Below, one piece after another: positions 7,256 to 14,666 of a stretch of 17,818 bases of DNA (the first letter of the stretch is position 1; the number at the start of each line of letters is the position of its first letter). The DNA comes from Acholeplasmataceae bacterium UBA6235 (GTDB lineage Bacteria > Bacillota_I > Bacilli_A > Acholeplasmatales > UBA5453): assembly GCA_002441525.1 (NCBI GenBank), contig DJWH01000063.1, forward strand, positions 1 through 17,818. The letters are read 5' to 3'. Under the pieces are notes generated by a model. The model did not search any database. It saw only the letters and a program-made list of their open reading frames with translations, and was not told the DNA's origin. Both the position numbers and the translations under genes were made by a program.

Positions 7256-8371
7256 ATGTACGCTTGCGTATTGGTGGCTGCCGGGTCTGGCACCAGAGCG
7301 AATTTAGGATACAACAAACTCAGATATTTGGTGAATCAAAAACCGCTTTTTTGGTATGCCTTTAAACCATTTTATGATCGAAATTATGAAATGGTATTGG
7401 TCGTTAATCCTGAGGATGAAACATTCATTAGAAGTTATGTACCAAACGATGTTAAAATAGTTTACGGTGGTAAGACACGCGCCGAGTCAGTGAAAAATGG
7501 ATTACAACAAGTGACTGAACCCTATGTGATGATTCATGACGCAGCACGCGTATACATTGATGAAACACTGATTGATCAAGTTGAAAATGGGTTAGCGATT
7601 CATCAAGCATGCGTCCTATCCAAACGTGTGACCAACACAATCTACGCTAAAGATGAATCCTTGAAGGTACTAGATCGTAGATTCTTATACGAAGCTGAAA
7701 CCCCGCAAGCATTCATTACAGCAGAAATCAAAAAAGCCTATGAGACAATTAGCCCTCAAGCTACCGATGATGTTTCACAATACCAAATGGTGTATCATCA
7801 TGAGGTTGGTTTGGTGTTGCATGAGCAGAACAATTCGAAAATCACTTATCAAAAAGACATCGAACAATTTGAAAAAGAGGTCGAAAATTATATGTTTAAA
7901 ATTGGCCATAGTTACGATATTCACGCATTGGTTGAAGGCCGAAAATTGATCCTTGGCGGGATCGAAATCCCATTCGAGTTGGGGTTACTAGGACACAGTG
8001 ACGCAGACGTTTTATTACACGCTGTAGCCGAGTCTATTTTGGGTGCTTTAGGGCTTGGAGATTTGGGGACATTCTTCCCAGATACGGACAAGAAATTCAA
8101 AGATATGGATTCGAAAATCATTGTTTCCGACGTGGTTAAAATGATGAAAAATAAAGGCTATAAAGTGTCAAATATCGATTGTACGATATTCGCGGAAAAG
8201 CCTAAATTAGCGCCATTTATTGGCGATATGAAACAATCGATTAGTCACTTGTTGGATGCACCTGTAGAGGCCATCAATGTGAAAGCAGCAACCAACGAGA
8301 AACTCGATTCGATTGGCAATCTAAAAGCCATGGCTGCGAGTGCAACCGTCTTATTGATTAAAGGAGAATAA
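7256..8371 (+). CDS. ispDF: Bifunctional IspD-IspF enzyme of the MEP pathway
   Basis: 371 residues fusing two steps of non-mevalonate isoprenoid synthesis. Residues 1-212 are IspD (MEP cytidylyltransferase), with LVAAGSGTR near the start, GGKTRAESVKNGL, MIHDAAR, ETPQAF and ATDDVS. Residues 213-371 are IspF (MEcPP synthase), with metal ligands Asp221 and His223 in YDIH and His255 in LGHSDADVLLHA, then DLGTFFPDTD and VKAATNEKL. The IspF part begins with its own Met213 and has normal single-domain length (159). No stop or frameshift separates the halves. AGGAGG lies 6 nt before the ATG. The domains catalyse non-consecutive steps (IspE acts between). The gene sits in the cdaA operon 8 nt after the cyclo-ligase gene. 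Confidence 0.95.
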   Translation: MYACVLVAAGSGTRANLGYNKLRYLVNQKPLFWYAFKPFYDRNYEMVLVVNPEDETFIRSYVPNDVKIVYGGKTRAESVKNGLQQVTEPYVMIHDAARVYIDETLIDQVENGLAIHQACVLSKRVTNTIYAKDESLKVLDRRFLYEAETPQAFITAEIKKAYETISPQATDDVSQYQMVYHHEVGLVLHEQNNSKITYQKDIEQFEKEVENYMFKIGHSYDIHALVEGRKLILGGIEIPFELGLLGHSDADVLLHAVAESILGALGLGDLGTFFPDTDKKFKDMDSKIIVSDVVKMMKNKGYKVSNIDCTIFAEKPKLAPFIGDMKQSISHLLDAPVEAINVKAATNEKLDSIGNLKAMAASATVLLIKGE

Positions 8372-8375
8372 AGGT

Positions 8376-8639
8376 ATGTTAATAGAAACACAATTTGGCA
8401 ATTTTGAACTGATTCACAACACAAAAGATGCCTTCGATATTGCAAAATTCAATGCCCGTTATGTAGACACATTTGATCGTTTTGATTACATTGTCGGTGA
8501 TGTTGCATCAGACTTGCTTAGACTTAAAGGATTTGTCACAGATGCGAAAGATAAAAACTATTTTAAATACATTCCAGACTATTTAAACGAGTCATGTAAC
8601 TACCAATGTGGTTATTTCATCTTGAAACGTGTTAAATAG
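8376..8639 (+). CDS. yutD: YutD-family protein (DUF1027)
   Basis: 87 residues. It matches the Bacillus YutD pattern: an FELI start, a central FDYIVGD followed by LRLKGF, and a C-terminal ESCNYQCGYFILKR with two conserved-looking Cys. The family is small, cytoplasmic and of unknown function. The gene begins 4 nt after ispDF, whose AAAGGAG tail is its ribosome site, so it is cotranscribed and probably translationally coupled. Confidence 0.8.
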   Translation: MLIETQFGNFELIHNTKDAFDIAKFNARYVDTFDRFDYIVGDVASDLLRLKGFVTDAKDKNYFKYIPDYLNESCNYQCGYFILKRVK

Positions 8640-8656
8640 AGAACTTATCATAACAT

Positions 8657-8686
8657 TTGAAATGGCGAATGCTTTTAGCATATACT
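8657..8686 (+). promoter_or_regulatory. Internal promoter upstream of nfu
   Basis: TTGAAA (8657-8662), 18 bp, TATACT (8681-8686), in the 69-nt gap after yutD. There is no terminator in the gap, so nfu-yuiD-degV could be read both from here and from the cdaA promoter. Confidence 0.6.
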
Positions 8687-8708
8687 ATAGTGGCAGGGGG
8701 GATTTACA

Positions 8709-8936
8709 ATGGATGAAACAAGCAAATTAGTACACGAGTTGATTGACCGTGTTAGACCCTATTTACATCGCGATGGTGGGGATATTGAAATTGTCTCTGT
8801 CGAAGATGGGATAGTTTATGTTAAAATGTTAGGTGCATGCGATGGCTGTGGCCTCATCGACGTAACATTAAGACAAGGAATCGAAACAATGTTATTAGAA
8901 AACGTACCAGGGGTCATTGCAGTTATCACCGTATAG
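8709..8936 (+). CDS. NifU-type Fe-S scaffold, Nfu domain only
   Basis: 75 residues forming a stand-alone Nfu domain. The motifs are HRDGGDIEIV and GACDGCGLIDVTLRQGIE, with cluster-binding Cys44 and Cys47 (CxxC). Nfu proteins bind a 4Fe-4S cluster, usually between two subunits, and deliver it to target enzymes. A GGGGGG-rich ribosome site lies 7 nt upstream of the ATG. It is close to ispDF. The MEP enzymes IspG and IspH need 4Fe-4S clusters, so a link is possible, but neither gene is in this window. Confidence 0.9.
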   Translation: MDETSKLVHELIDRVRPYLHRDGGDIEIVSVEDGIVYVKMLGACDGCGLIDVTLRQGIETMLLENVPGVIAVITV

Positions 8937-8949
8937 GAGGTAGCCTTTG

Positions 8950-9393
8950 ATGGACACGGCACAACAAATCATTAATCATTCAATTATAGCGTTACTCGCA
9001 GCTCAATTTTTGAAGTTCATTACATTTAGTGTTAAAGAGAAAACATTCCAACCTCGAGCATTGATCTCAACCGGTGGGATGCCATCTTCTCATAGCGCTT
9101 TGGTAACTTCTTTGACTGCGAGTATTTATCTTTATGAAGGCATAGGATTGTACTTTGCCATCTCATTAACACTCGCATTGGTCGTTATACATGACTCGAT
9201 GGGCATTCGTCTAGAAGCGTCCAAACACGCCATGATGTTAAATGCAATCAACGAAAAACTTGGACTAGAAACCGACCACATCAATAAGGGTAAAGCCTTA
9301 AAAGAACCATTAGGACATTTTCCAATAGAAGTATTTGCAGGATTCTTATTAGGCATATTGGTTTCAATCATAGGGTTTTATATCGGAGGGTAG
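8950..9393 (+). CDS. yuiD: Divergent PAP2-family membrane protein (YuiD-like, DUF212)
   Basis: 147 residues with several membrane segments (about 10-25, 48-62, 66-82, 125-145). The family signature is clear: GGMPSSHSAL (42-51) and HDSMGIRLEASKHA (81-94), which correspond to phosphatase motifs of the PAP2 fold. The substrate is not established; a lipid phosphate is a reasonable guess. ATG 8950 is preferred because GGAGG ends 9 nt before it. A TTG at 8947 is in frame. GGAGG overlaps the nfu stop, indicating tight coupling. Confidence 0.88.
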   Translation: MDTAQQIINHSIIALLAAQFLKFITFSVKEKTFQPRALISTGGMPSSHSALVTSLTASIYLYEGIGLYFAISLTLALVVIHDSMGIRLEASKHAMMLNAINEKLGLETDHINKGKALKEPLGHFPIEVFAGFLLGILVSIIGFYIGG

Positions 9394-9396
9394 TAC

Positions 9397-10248
9397 ATGA
9401 ATCAAAACAGAATTGGTGTCGTTGTTGACTCCACATTTAAACTCACACCAGAATTCGTATCTAAGCATGACATACGTGTGGTCTATTTAGACATCATTGT
9501 TGGAACAGAAACCTTTAAAGATGGCGATTTGACCAACGAACAGATTTACGCCTATATGGATCAAAATAAAAAAGTATCCACTTCACAACCCGCACCCAAT
9601 CGCTTTATGATTGCTTATCAATCTTTATTGGATGAAGGTTATGAGCACGTGATTTGTTTAACCGTTTCGCAATCATTAAGCGGCACTTATAATAGTGCAT
9701 TGCTTGCGAAAGACATGGTAGATGAAAAAGACAAAATTACCGTTTTAGATACCAAATCAGCCATTTGTGGGGCTGAATATCTAACAGAACGTTTGATTGA
9801 ACACATTGAATCTAAGCCTTCTTTAGAAGCGGTATTAGAAGCATTTCACGCCGATGGAAGTCATGGTTCATTGATTTTCACCGTCGATGACCTGAATGTC
9901 GTGGTTAAAAGTGGTCGTCTATCAAAGATTCAAGGCATGATTGGCAATCTACTCAAAATCAAACCCATTTTAAGATTTGACCAAGGCGTACTCAATGTCG
10001 AACACAAAGTGAGAAGCACAGAAGGTGTACTCAATTATTTAACGACTGAAGTCGGCAAATTATCAACAAAAGCCAAAACAGTGGTTCGTATTACCTACAC
10101 CACCACCTCGGATGTGGCACATCAATTTTGTGATATGATCAAAGAAAAATTCGACAATGTGACCGTCACAGTGACTGGAAAAATCTCCGCTGTCATCGCT
10201 GTACATGTCGGAAAAGCTGGGTTAGGCATCTATTTAGCAAACCAATAA
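9397..10248 (+). CDS. degV: DegV-family fatty-acid-binding protein
   Basis: 283 residues, full length for DegV. Family features are VVVDSTFKLT at the N-terminus (Asp11-Ser12-Thr13), TSQPAPNRF (62-70) and SQSLSGTYNSA (91-101), which form the fatty-acid-binding site, plus the C-terminal lid region. FakB-type members present bound fatty acids to a FakA kinase; whether this one does cannot be told here. The ribosome site GGAGGG is inside the end of yuiD, and the gene is followed by a terminator, marking the operon's end. Confidence 0.9.
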   Translation: MNQNRIGVVVDSTFKLTPEFVSKHDIRVVYLDIIVGTETFKDGDLTNEQIYAYMDQNKKVSTSQPAPNRFMIAYQSLLDEGYEHVICLTVSQSLSGTYNSALLAKDMVDEKDKITVLDTKSAICGAEYLTERLIEHIESKPSLEAVLEAFHADGSHGSLIFTVDDLNVVVKSGRLSKIQGMIGNLLKIKPILRFDQGVLNVEHKVRSTEGVLNYLTTEVGKLSTKAKTVVRITYTTTSDVAHQFCDMIKEKFDNVTVTVTGKISAVIAVHVGKAGLGIYLANQ

Positions 10249-10270
10249 GAGGGCAACCTCTTTTTTCTTT
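10247..10270 (+). terminator. Intrinsic terminator after degV
   Basis: AAGAGG-GCAA-CCTCTT, a 6-bp stem with a GNRA-type loop, followed by a T-rich tract interrupted by single C. The stem starts in the degV stop codon. Confidence 0.85.
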
Positions 10271-10294
10271 TTCTTTTTATCCTCGAAAAACACA

Positions 10295-10303
10295 TGATAT
10301 AAT
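10295..10303 (+). promoter_or_regulatory. Extended -10 promoter of the S1-domain gene
   Basis: TGATATAAT ends 21 nt before ATG 10325. The -35 position (TTTTAT, 10275-10280) is poor and lies just beyond the preceding terminator's T-tract. Confidence 0.65.
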
Positions 10304-10324
10304 AAAACAAACGGGGTGGTTTTT

Positions 10325-10648
10325 ATGTACCAAAAAGGCGACATCATCGACGTGGTAGTCACTGGCATCGCACCCTATGGTGTGTTTGTCAAAATCAATG
10401 ATTATACGGGCTTAATTCATATTTCTGAAATCTCAGACAAGTTTGTTAGAGATATTAGTCAGTTCGCCATGACAGGCGATCAAGTCAAAGTCATCGTCAT
10501 CGAAGCTGATGAGGATAATAAACAATTAAAACTCAGCTATAAGAAATGTGACCGTTCTAAAAAAATCAAGATTTGTGATATGAAAATCGGATTTAGAACG
10601 CTTGAAGAAAAACTACCTGAGTGGATTCAAGAGAAAATCGATGCTTAA
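10325..10648 (+). CDS. S1-domain RNA-binding protein (YugI/CvfD type)
   Basis: 107 residues. One S1 (OB-fold) domain spans about 2-75, with KGDIIDVVVTGIAPYGVFVKI, GLIHISEIS and KLSYKK. A short charged tail ends in EEKLPEWIQEKI. Size and layout match the Firmicutes YugI/GSP13/CvfD group, general RNA- or ribosome-associated proteins. ATG 10325 is preferred over GTG 10316 because the latter overlaps the GGGGTGG ribosome site (10313-10319). Single gene with its own promoter and terminator. Confidence 0.88.
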   Translation: MYQKGDIIDVVVTGIAPYGVFVKINDYTGLIHISEISDKFVRDISQFAMTGDQVKVIVIEADEDNKQLKLSYKKCDRSKKIKICDMKIGFRTLEEKLPEWIQEKIDA

Positions 10649-10649
10649 G

Positions 10650-10686
10650 ATAAGCGCGGATACCATTATCCACGCTTATTTTTTTC
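10650..10686 (+). terminator. Intrinsic terminator after the S1-domain gene
   Basis: ATAAGCG-C-GGATA pairs with TATCC-A-CGCTTAT around the loop CCAT (one C/A mismatch), followed by seven or more T residues. Confidence 0.88.
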
Positions 10687-10727
10687 TTAACAAAGGTCAA
10701 TTGAAGCGGTTTGTAACCGTTTTATGA

Positions 10728-10743
10728 ATGATATTTATATCAT
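10728..10743. promoter_or_regulatory. Palindrome overlapping the pgi -35 position
   Basis: ATGATAT-TT-ATATCAT, a perfect 7-bp inverted repeat, ends 17 nt before the pgi -10 box and covers its -35 position. A regulator could bind here, but AT-rich palindromes also arise by chance. A second small one, CGGTT-TGT-AACCG, lies at 10707-10719. Confidence 0.35.
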
Positions 10744-10756
10744 AAACTATGAAAAG

Positions 10757-10765
10757 TGATATAAT
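10757..10765 (+). promoter_or_regulatory. pgi promoter, extended -10
   Basis: TGATATAAT ends 27 nt before the pgi ATG, with an AAAAAGGA ribosome site between. No good -35 box is present. Confidence 0.65.
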
Positions 10766-10792
10766 GGTATCGTTCAAAAAGGATGTGTAACT

Positions 10793-12103
10793 ATGATTAA
10801 ATTAAATACTAAACATGCAGTATCATTTTTAAAAGAAAGCTTGCCATCACAAGCAAAAATCCAACAAATCCATAAACAAATTCATGAAAAAACCGGTAGA
10901 GGTAACGACTTTTTAGGGTGGTTAGATCTACCTGTGAATTATGACAAAGCAGAATACGCTAGCGTATTGGCTTCTGCGAAAAAGATCAGAGAACAGTCAC
11001 AAGTCTTGGTCGTTATTGGCATTGGTGGGTCCTATTTAGGCGCGAAAGCAGCGCTTGAAATGCTTAGACCTGCATTCCCTAAGAAAGACGATTTAGAAGT
11101 CATTTTTGTCGGACATCAAATCTCTGCTGCTTATGCGAAATCATTACTAGGTTATCTTGAAGATAAATCCTTCTCCATCAACGTGATTTCCAAATCAGGT
11201 TTAACCACCGAACCAGCCATCGCGTTCCGTGTCTTCAAACGTTATCTAGAACAACGTTATGGTGAAGTCGAGGCCGCTAACCGTATTTATGTCACCACGG
11301 ATAAAGCACGTGGCGCATTAAAACAACTTGCCGATGAAAAAGGCTATCCAACCTATGTGATCGCTGATGACATTGGTGGTAGATACTCCGTTCTAACCGC
11401 TGTTGGTCTATTGCCAATCGCTGCCGCTGGTATTGATACCGATGCCATCTTAAAAGGTGCACAACAAGCTTACAATGAATTCTTGAATGAATCCAATGTG
11501 GCGTATGATTATGCAGCCCTTCGTTACGCTTTATACAAATCTGGTAAGAAGATTGAAATGCTTGTCAACTACGAACCTAGCCTCGTATTCTTCTCCGAAT
11601 GGTGGAAACAATTATTTGGTGAATCCGAAGGTAAAGAAAACAAGGGATTATTCGTGGCGAGTGCTGCCTTCTCAACCGATCTTCACTCACTAGGACAATA
11701 CATCCAAGAAGGTGAAAGAGATTTATTTGAAACCGTCATTAAAGTCAATAAGACCGCTGAAGATTTGGTCATTGAATCTGAACCAGTCGACCTAGATGGC
11801 TTAAACTACCTTGCAGGTAAGTCGATGCAATTCGTCAATGAAAAAGCCTTCCAAGGAACTTTATTAGCCCATGTGGATGGCGGTGTGCCTAACATCGTTT
11901 TAGAAATTGAAACCATCAATCCAGAAACCTTTGGTTATATGGTCTATTTCTTTGAAAAAGCGTGTGCGATGTCAGCTTATCTACTCGATGTTAACCCATT
12001 TGATCAACCTGGTGTTGAATCCTACAAGAAGAATATGTTCGCTCTTTTAGGCAAAAAAGGGTATGAAGATTTAAAACAAACACTTGAAAAGAAATTGAAG
12101 TAA
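10793..12103 (+). CDS. pgi: Glucose-6-phosphate isomerase
   Basis: 436 residues, the shorter bacterial/Firmicutes form. It interconverts glucose-6-phosphate and fructose-6-phosphate in glycolysis. Visible motifs are [14 protein letters not shown] and [16 protein letters not shown] for sugar-phosphate binding, [16 protein letters not shown], the catalytic region [10 protein letters not shown], His in [13 protein letters not shown], and the C-terminal Lys region [10 protein letters not shown]. Flanked by its own promoter and terminator, so expressed as a single gene. Codons include more ACC, GTC and ATC than neighbours, consistent with high expression. Confidence 0.97.
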   Translation: MIKLNTKHAVSFLKESLPSQAKIQQIHKQIHEKTGRGNDFLGWLDLPVNYDKAEYASVLASAKKIREQSQVLVVIGIGGSYLGAKAALEMLRPAFPKKDDLEVIFVGHQISAAYAKSLLGYLEDKSFSINVISKSGLTTEPAIAFRVFKRYLEQRYGEVEAANRIYVTTDKARGALKQLADEKGYPTYVIADDIGGRYSVLTAVGLLPIAAAGIDTDAILKGAQQAYNEFLNESNVAYDYAALRYALYKSGKKIEMLVNYEPSLVFFSEWWKQLFGESEGKENKGLFVASAAFSTDLHSLGQYIQEGERDLFETVIKVNKTAEDLVIESEPVDLDGLNYLAGKSMQFVNEKAFQGTLLAHVDGGVPNIVLEIETINPETFGYMVYFFEKACAMSAYLLDVNPFDQPGVESYKKNMFALLGKKGYEDLKQTLEKKLK

Positions 12104-12124
12104 AAAGGCGTTCATCGCCTTTTT
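12102..12124 (+). terminator. Intrinsic terminator after pgi
   Basis: AAAAAGGCG-TTCAT-CGCCTTTTT, a perfect 9-bp stem whose 3' arm doubles as the T-tract. It starts in the pgi stop codon. Confidence 0.9.
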
Positions 12125-12165
12125 GTTTCCTATCGATGCACAATGGTTTTCTTTATTGAGAAAAA

Positions 12166-12174
12166 TGATAAAAT
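12166..12174 (+). promoter_or_regulatory. tsaE operon promoter, extended -10
   Basis: TGATAAAAT ends 15 nt before ATG 12190, giving a very short leader with GGTGAT as ribosome site. The -35 position (GTTTTC, 12146-12151) is weak. Confidence 0.55.
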
Positions 12175-12189
12175 AATTACGGTGATATC

Positions 12190-12636
12190 ATGAAAGAAAA
12201 ATTCACAAATTCCGCCAAAGAGACCACTTTCTTGGGGTATCAAGTTGGCTTATTATTAAAACCAGGCTCTGTTCTTTTATTAGAAGGGGACCTCGCCGCA
12301 GGCAAAACCACCTTTACCAAAGGGATTGGACAAGCCTTAGGCATCAAAAGAACCATCAACAGTCCGACCTTTACCATCATGAAACGTTACATGGTGGATG
12401 AAAACAAACTCTACCATGTCGACTTATATCGCTTGGACGAAGTGGGCTCTGATTTTGATTTAGAAGACTACATCAATTCAGATGGTATTTCGGTGATTGA
12501 ATGGCCACACAAAGTGAGTCATATTTTACCACGGGAATATTTGTTGGTTCAGTTTGAAGATTTAGGCAATGATCAACGAAAGATTACCTTTACAGCCAAA
12601 GGTGAAAAGTATGAAAGGGTGGAATACTACCTATGA
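12190..12636 (+). CDS. tsaE: tRNA t6A synthesis ATPase TsaE
   Basis: 148 residues. It is the P-loop ATPase that drives the TsaB-TsaD complex during t6A37 formation on ANN-decoding tRNAs. Walker A is GDLAAGKT (33-40), followed by NSPTF (57-61), HVDLYRL (76-82) and IEWP (103-106), the family set. First gene of a tight operon. Its TGA overlaps the tsaB ATG (ATGA, 12633-12636). Confidence 0.95.
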   Translation: MKEKFTNSAKETTFLGYQVGLLLKPGSVLLLEGDLAAGKTTFTKGIGQALGIKRTINSPTFTIMKRYMVDENKLYHVDLYRLDEVGSDFDLEDYINSDGISVIEWPHKVSHILPREYLLVQFEDLGNDQRKITFTAKGEKYERVEYYL

Positions 12637-13217
12637 ACCAAATCCTATTTGATTCGTCCACTGGGGTCTTAGTCATGGCCTTGGCCAAAGACGGCCGTAT
12701 GATTGATTATTCGATCCGTATTGGGAAAAAAGACCATGCGAAATATGTGGTGGATAGAATCGATCAAATGCTCAAACGAAAATTGCTCACCATCGACCAA
12801 ATCGATGAAATCATTGTTGGTTATGGTCCAGGGTCATACACTGGCTTGAGAATCGCCGTGATGGTTGCGAAAATGTTGGCGTATACCAAAAACATCCAAC
12901 TTAAAGCAGTTTCCTCATTGTACTTTTTATCCTCAGGGATTGAAGAAGCGGTCGCGCCGATGATCGATGCTAGAAATGGCAATGTCTTCGCTGCGATTTT
13001 TGGCGAAGATCAGATGATATTAGAAGAAGGGTTATATACCATTGACTACGTCAGAGAAGTGGCTAAATCCCATCAAGTCAAACCGTATTTTATCGATGAA
13101 AGACATTATGAAATCGACACCAAAAAAATCATTCAAAAGAGTTTTGATATCGATGATGTTCATCACTTCGTACCAAACTACTTAAGAATCACAGAAGCGG
13201 AGCGCAACCTCGAATGA
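12633..13217 (+). CDS. tsaB: tRNA t6A synthesis scaffold protein TsaB
   Basis: 194 residues, slightly shorter than the usual 220-230. An ASKHA-fold partner of TsaD that lacks catalysis itself. It shows the N-terminal ILFDSSTG, the central GYGPGSYTGLRIAVMVAKMLAY and MIDARNGNVFAAIF. The start overlaps tsaE by 4 nt and the TGA end overlaps rimI by 4 nt, so the three genes are translationally coupled. Confidence 0.94.
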   Translation: MNQILFDSSTGVLVMALAKDGRMIDYSIRIGKKDHAKYVVDRIDQMLKRKLLTIDQIDEIIVGYGPGSYTGLRIAVMVAKMLAYTKNIQLKAVSSLYFLSSGIEEAVAPMIDARNGNVFAAIFGEDQMILEEGLYTIDYVREVAKSHQVKPYFIDERHYEIDTKKIIQKSFDIDDVHHFVPNYLRITEAERNLE

Positions 13218-13666
13218 TTCGTAAAATGACGACAGACGATATCGATACCGTTGTCCGTCTTGAAGAACAGGTATTCGGGCATACGCTTGGTTACGATATG
13301 TTATATAATGAAGTTAACAACCACGATTTTGCGCATTATTTTGTCGATGTACAAGACAATGAAATCGTTGGGTATGTCGGTTTATGGATCAATGATGATA
13401 TTGGACAAATTGTTAATTTCTTGGTTAAACCAGACAAACAAGGTCAAGGCTTAGGCAAGGTTTGGATGATGTTTGTGATGGACTACTTTCAACAAAACCA
13501 AGTCCACATCATTTCATTAGAAGTCAGAGAAACCAACGAAAAAGCCATTCGATTGTATGAATCGTTCGGTTTTAAGAAAAGTTATAAGCGTCCTAAATAT
13601 TATGATAACAAGATTGACGCACACGTTTTAATATGGAGGGATAATGATGCTGATATTAGCCGTTGA
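13214..13666 (+). CDS. rimI: RimI-type N-acetyltransferase
   Basis: 150 residues with a GNAT fold. The acetyl-CoA motif A is [15 protein letters not shown], followed by [21 protein letters not shown]. Position between tsaB and tsaD is the common home of rimI, which acetylates the N-terminus of ribosomal protein S18 in well-studied bacteria; the target here is inferred. Its last 20 or so bases overlap tsaD in another frame and contain the tsaD ribosome site. It ends in TGA. Confidence 0.9.
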   Translation: MIRKMTTDDIDTVVRLEEQVFGHTLGYDMLYNEVNNHDFAHYFVDVQDNEIVGYVGLWINDDIGQIVNFLVKPDKQGQGLGKVWMMFVMDYFQQNQVHIISLEVRETNEKAIRLYESFGFKKSYKRPKYYDNKIDAHVLIWRDNDADISR

Positions 13667-14639
13667 ATCCAGCTGCGATGAATCCTCAGTAAGTATCGTT
13701 AAAGATGGAAAAACCGTCTTAAGCAATGTGGTTTTATCACAAATAGATATTCACAAAGTATATGGTGGGGTCGTACCAGAGATTGCGTCTAGACACCACA
13801 TTGAAAATATGACCATTGTATTTGAAGAAGCACTTAAACAGGCAAAAGTCACCCCACATGATATCGATGTGGTCGCGGTGACTGAAGGACCTGGTTTGAT
13901 TGGGTCACTCTTGGTGGGCATCAACGCAGCGAGTGCTTTCGCATTCGCACACAACAAACCACTCTTGGGTGTGAACCACATGATTGGACACATCTATTCT
14001 GCCAACATTGAAAACGAGATGAAGTTTCCTTTAATTGCCTTGGTTGTTTCTGGTGGACACACCGAATTGGTGTATATGAAAGAACATATGTCATTTGAAT
14101 TACTGGGTGAAACCCAAGATGACGCGGTGGGTGAAGCTTACGATAAAGTGGGGAGAATGCTTGGTTTAGCCTATCCAGGTGGCCCAATCATCGATAAACT
14201 CGCTCAAGTTGGGAAACCATCGTATGTCTTACCAAGACCCATGATCGATGAAGATTCCTATGACTTTTCATTCTCAGGTTTGAAGAGTGCCGTTAACAAC
14301 ATGATTTACCACATGAAACGTAAAGAAGAAGTGGTCAATGTCGAAGATATGTGTACTTCATTTCAAGCGAGTGTGGTCGATGTTTTGGTATCTAAACTCA
14401 AAAAGGCAGCGACCGACTTTGACGTCAAACAAGTCCTCATCTGTGGCGGTGTCGCTGCGAATAAAGGGCTTAGAAACCGTGTTTTTGAAACTTTAAAAGA
14501 TAAAGAAATCATCATCCCATCGATGCAGTATTGTACCGACAACGCTGCGATGATTGGGGCAGCTGCTTATTATACCTATCAACAAAAAGGCCCACTCAAA
14601 GATTATATTTTAGGTGGACAATCTTCATTAGACTACTAA
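13647..14639 (+). CDS. tsaD: tRNA t6A37 threonylcarbamoyltransferase TsaD
   Basis: 330 residues. It transfers threonylcarbamoyl from TC-AMP to A37 of tRNA. It carries ESSCDESS at the start, [11 protein letters not shown], metal ligands His111 and His115 in [42 protein letters not shown] and [10 protein letters not shown], with a CTDNAAMIG metal/ATP motif near the end. ATG 13647 is preferred to ATG 13644 because GGAGGG (13635-13640) is then 6 nt away. tsaC/ywlC, which makes the TC-AMP substrate, is not in the window. Confidence 0.96.
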   Translation: MLILAVESSCDESSVSIVKDGKTVLSNVVLSQIDIHKVYGGVVPEIASRHHIENMTIVFEEALKQAKVTPHDIDVVAVTEGPGLIGSLLVGINAASAFAFAHNKPLLGVNHMIGHIYSANIENEMKFPLIALVVSGGHTELVYMKEHMSFELLGETQDDAVGEAYDKVGRMLGLAYPGGPIIDKLAQVGKPSYVLPRPMIDEDSYDFSFSGLKSAVNNMIYHMKRKEEVVNVEDMCTSFQASVVDVLVSKLKKAATDFDVKQVLICGGVAANKGLRNRVFETLKDKEIIIPSMQYCTDNAAMIGAAAYYTYQQKGPLKDYILGGQSSLDY

Positions 14640-14666
14640 AACTCAAAAATAAAAGGGGTGAGTGTT

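Noticed and set aside
7880..7900. ispD and ispF as two separate overlapping genes
   Set aside because: The frame is continuous through Met213 with no stop or shift, and there is no strong ribosome site directly before it (only GAAAAAGAGG about 15-20 nt upstream). A fused product is the simplest reading, although internal initiation cannot be excluded.
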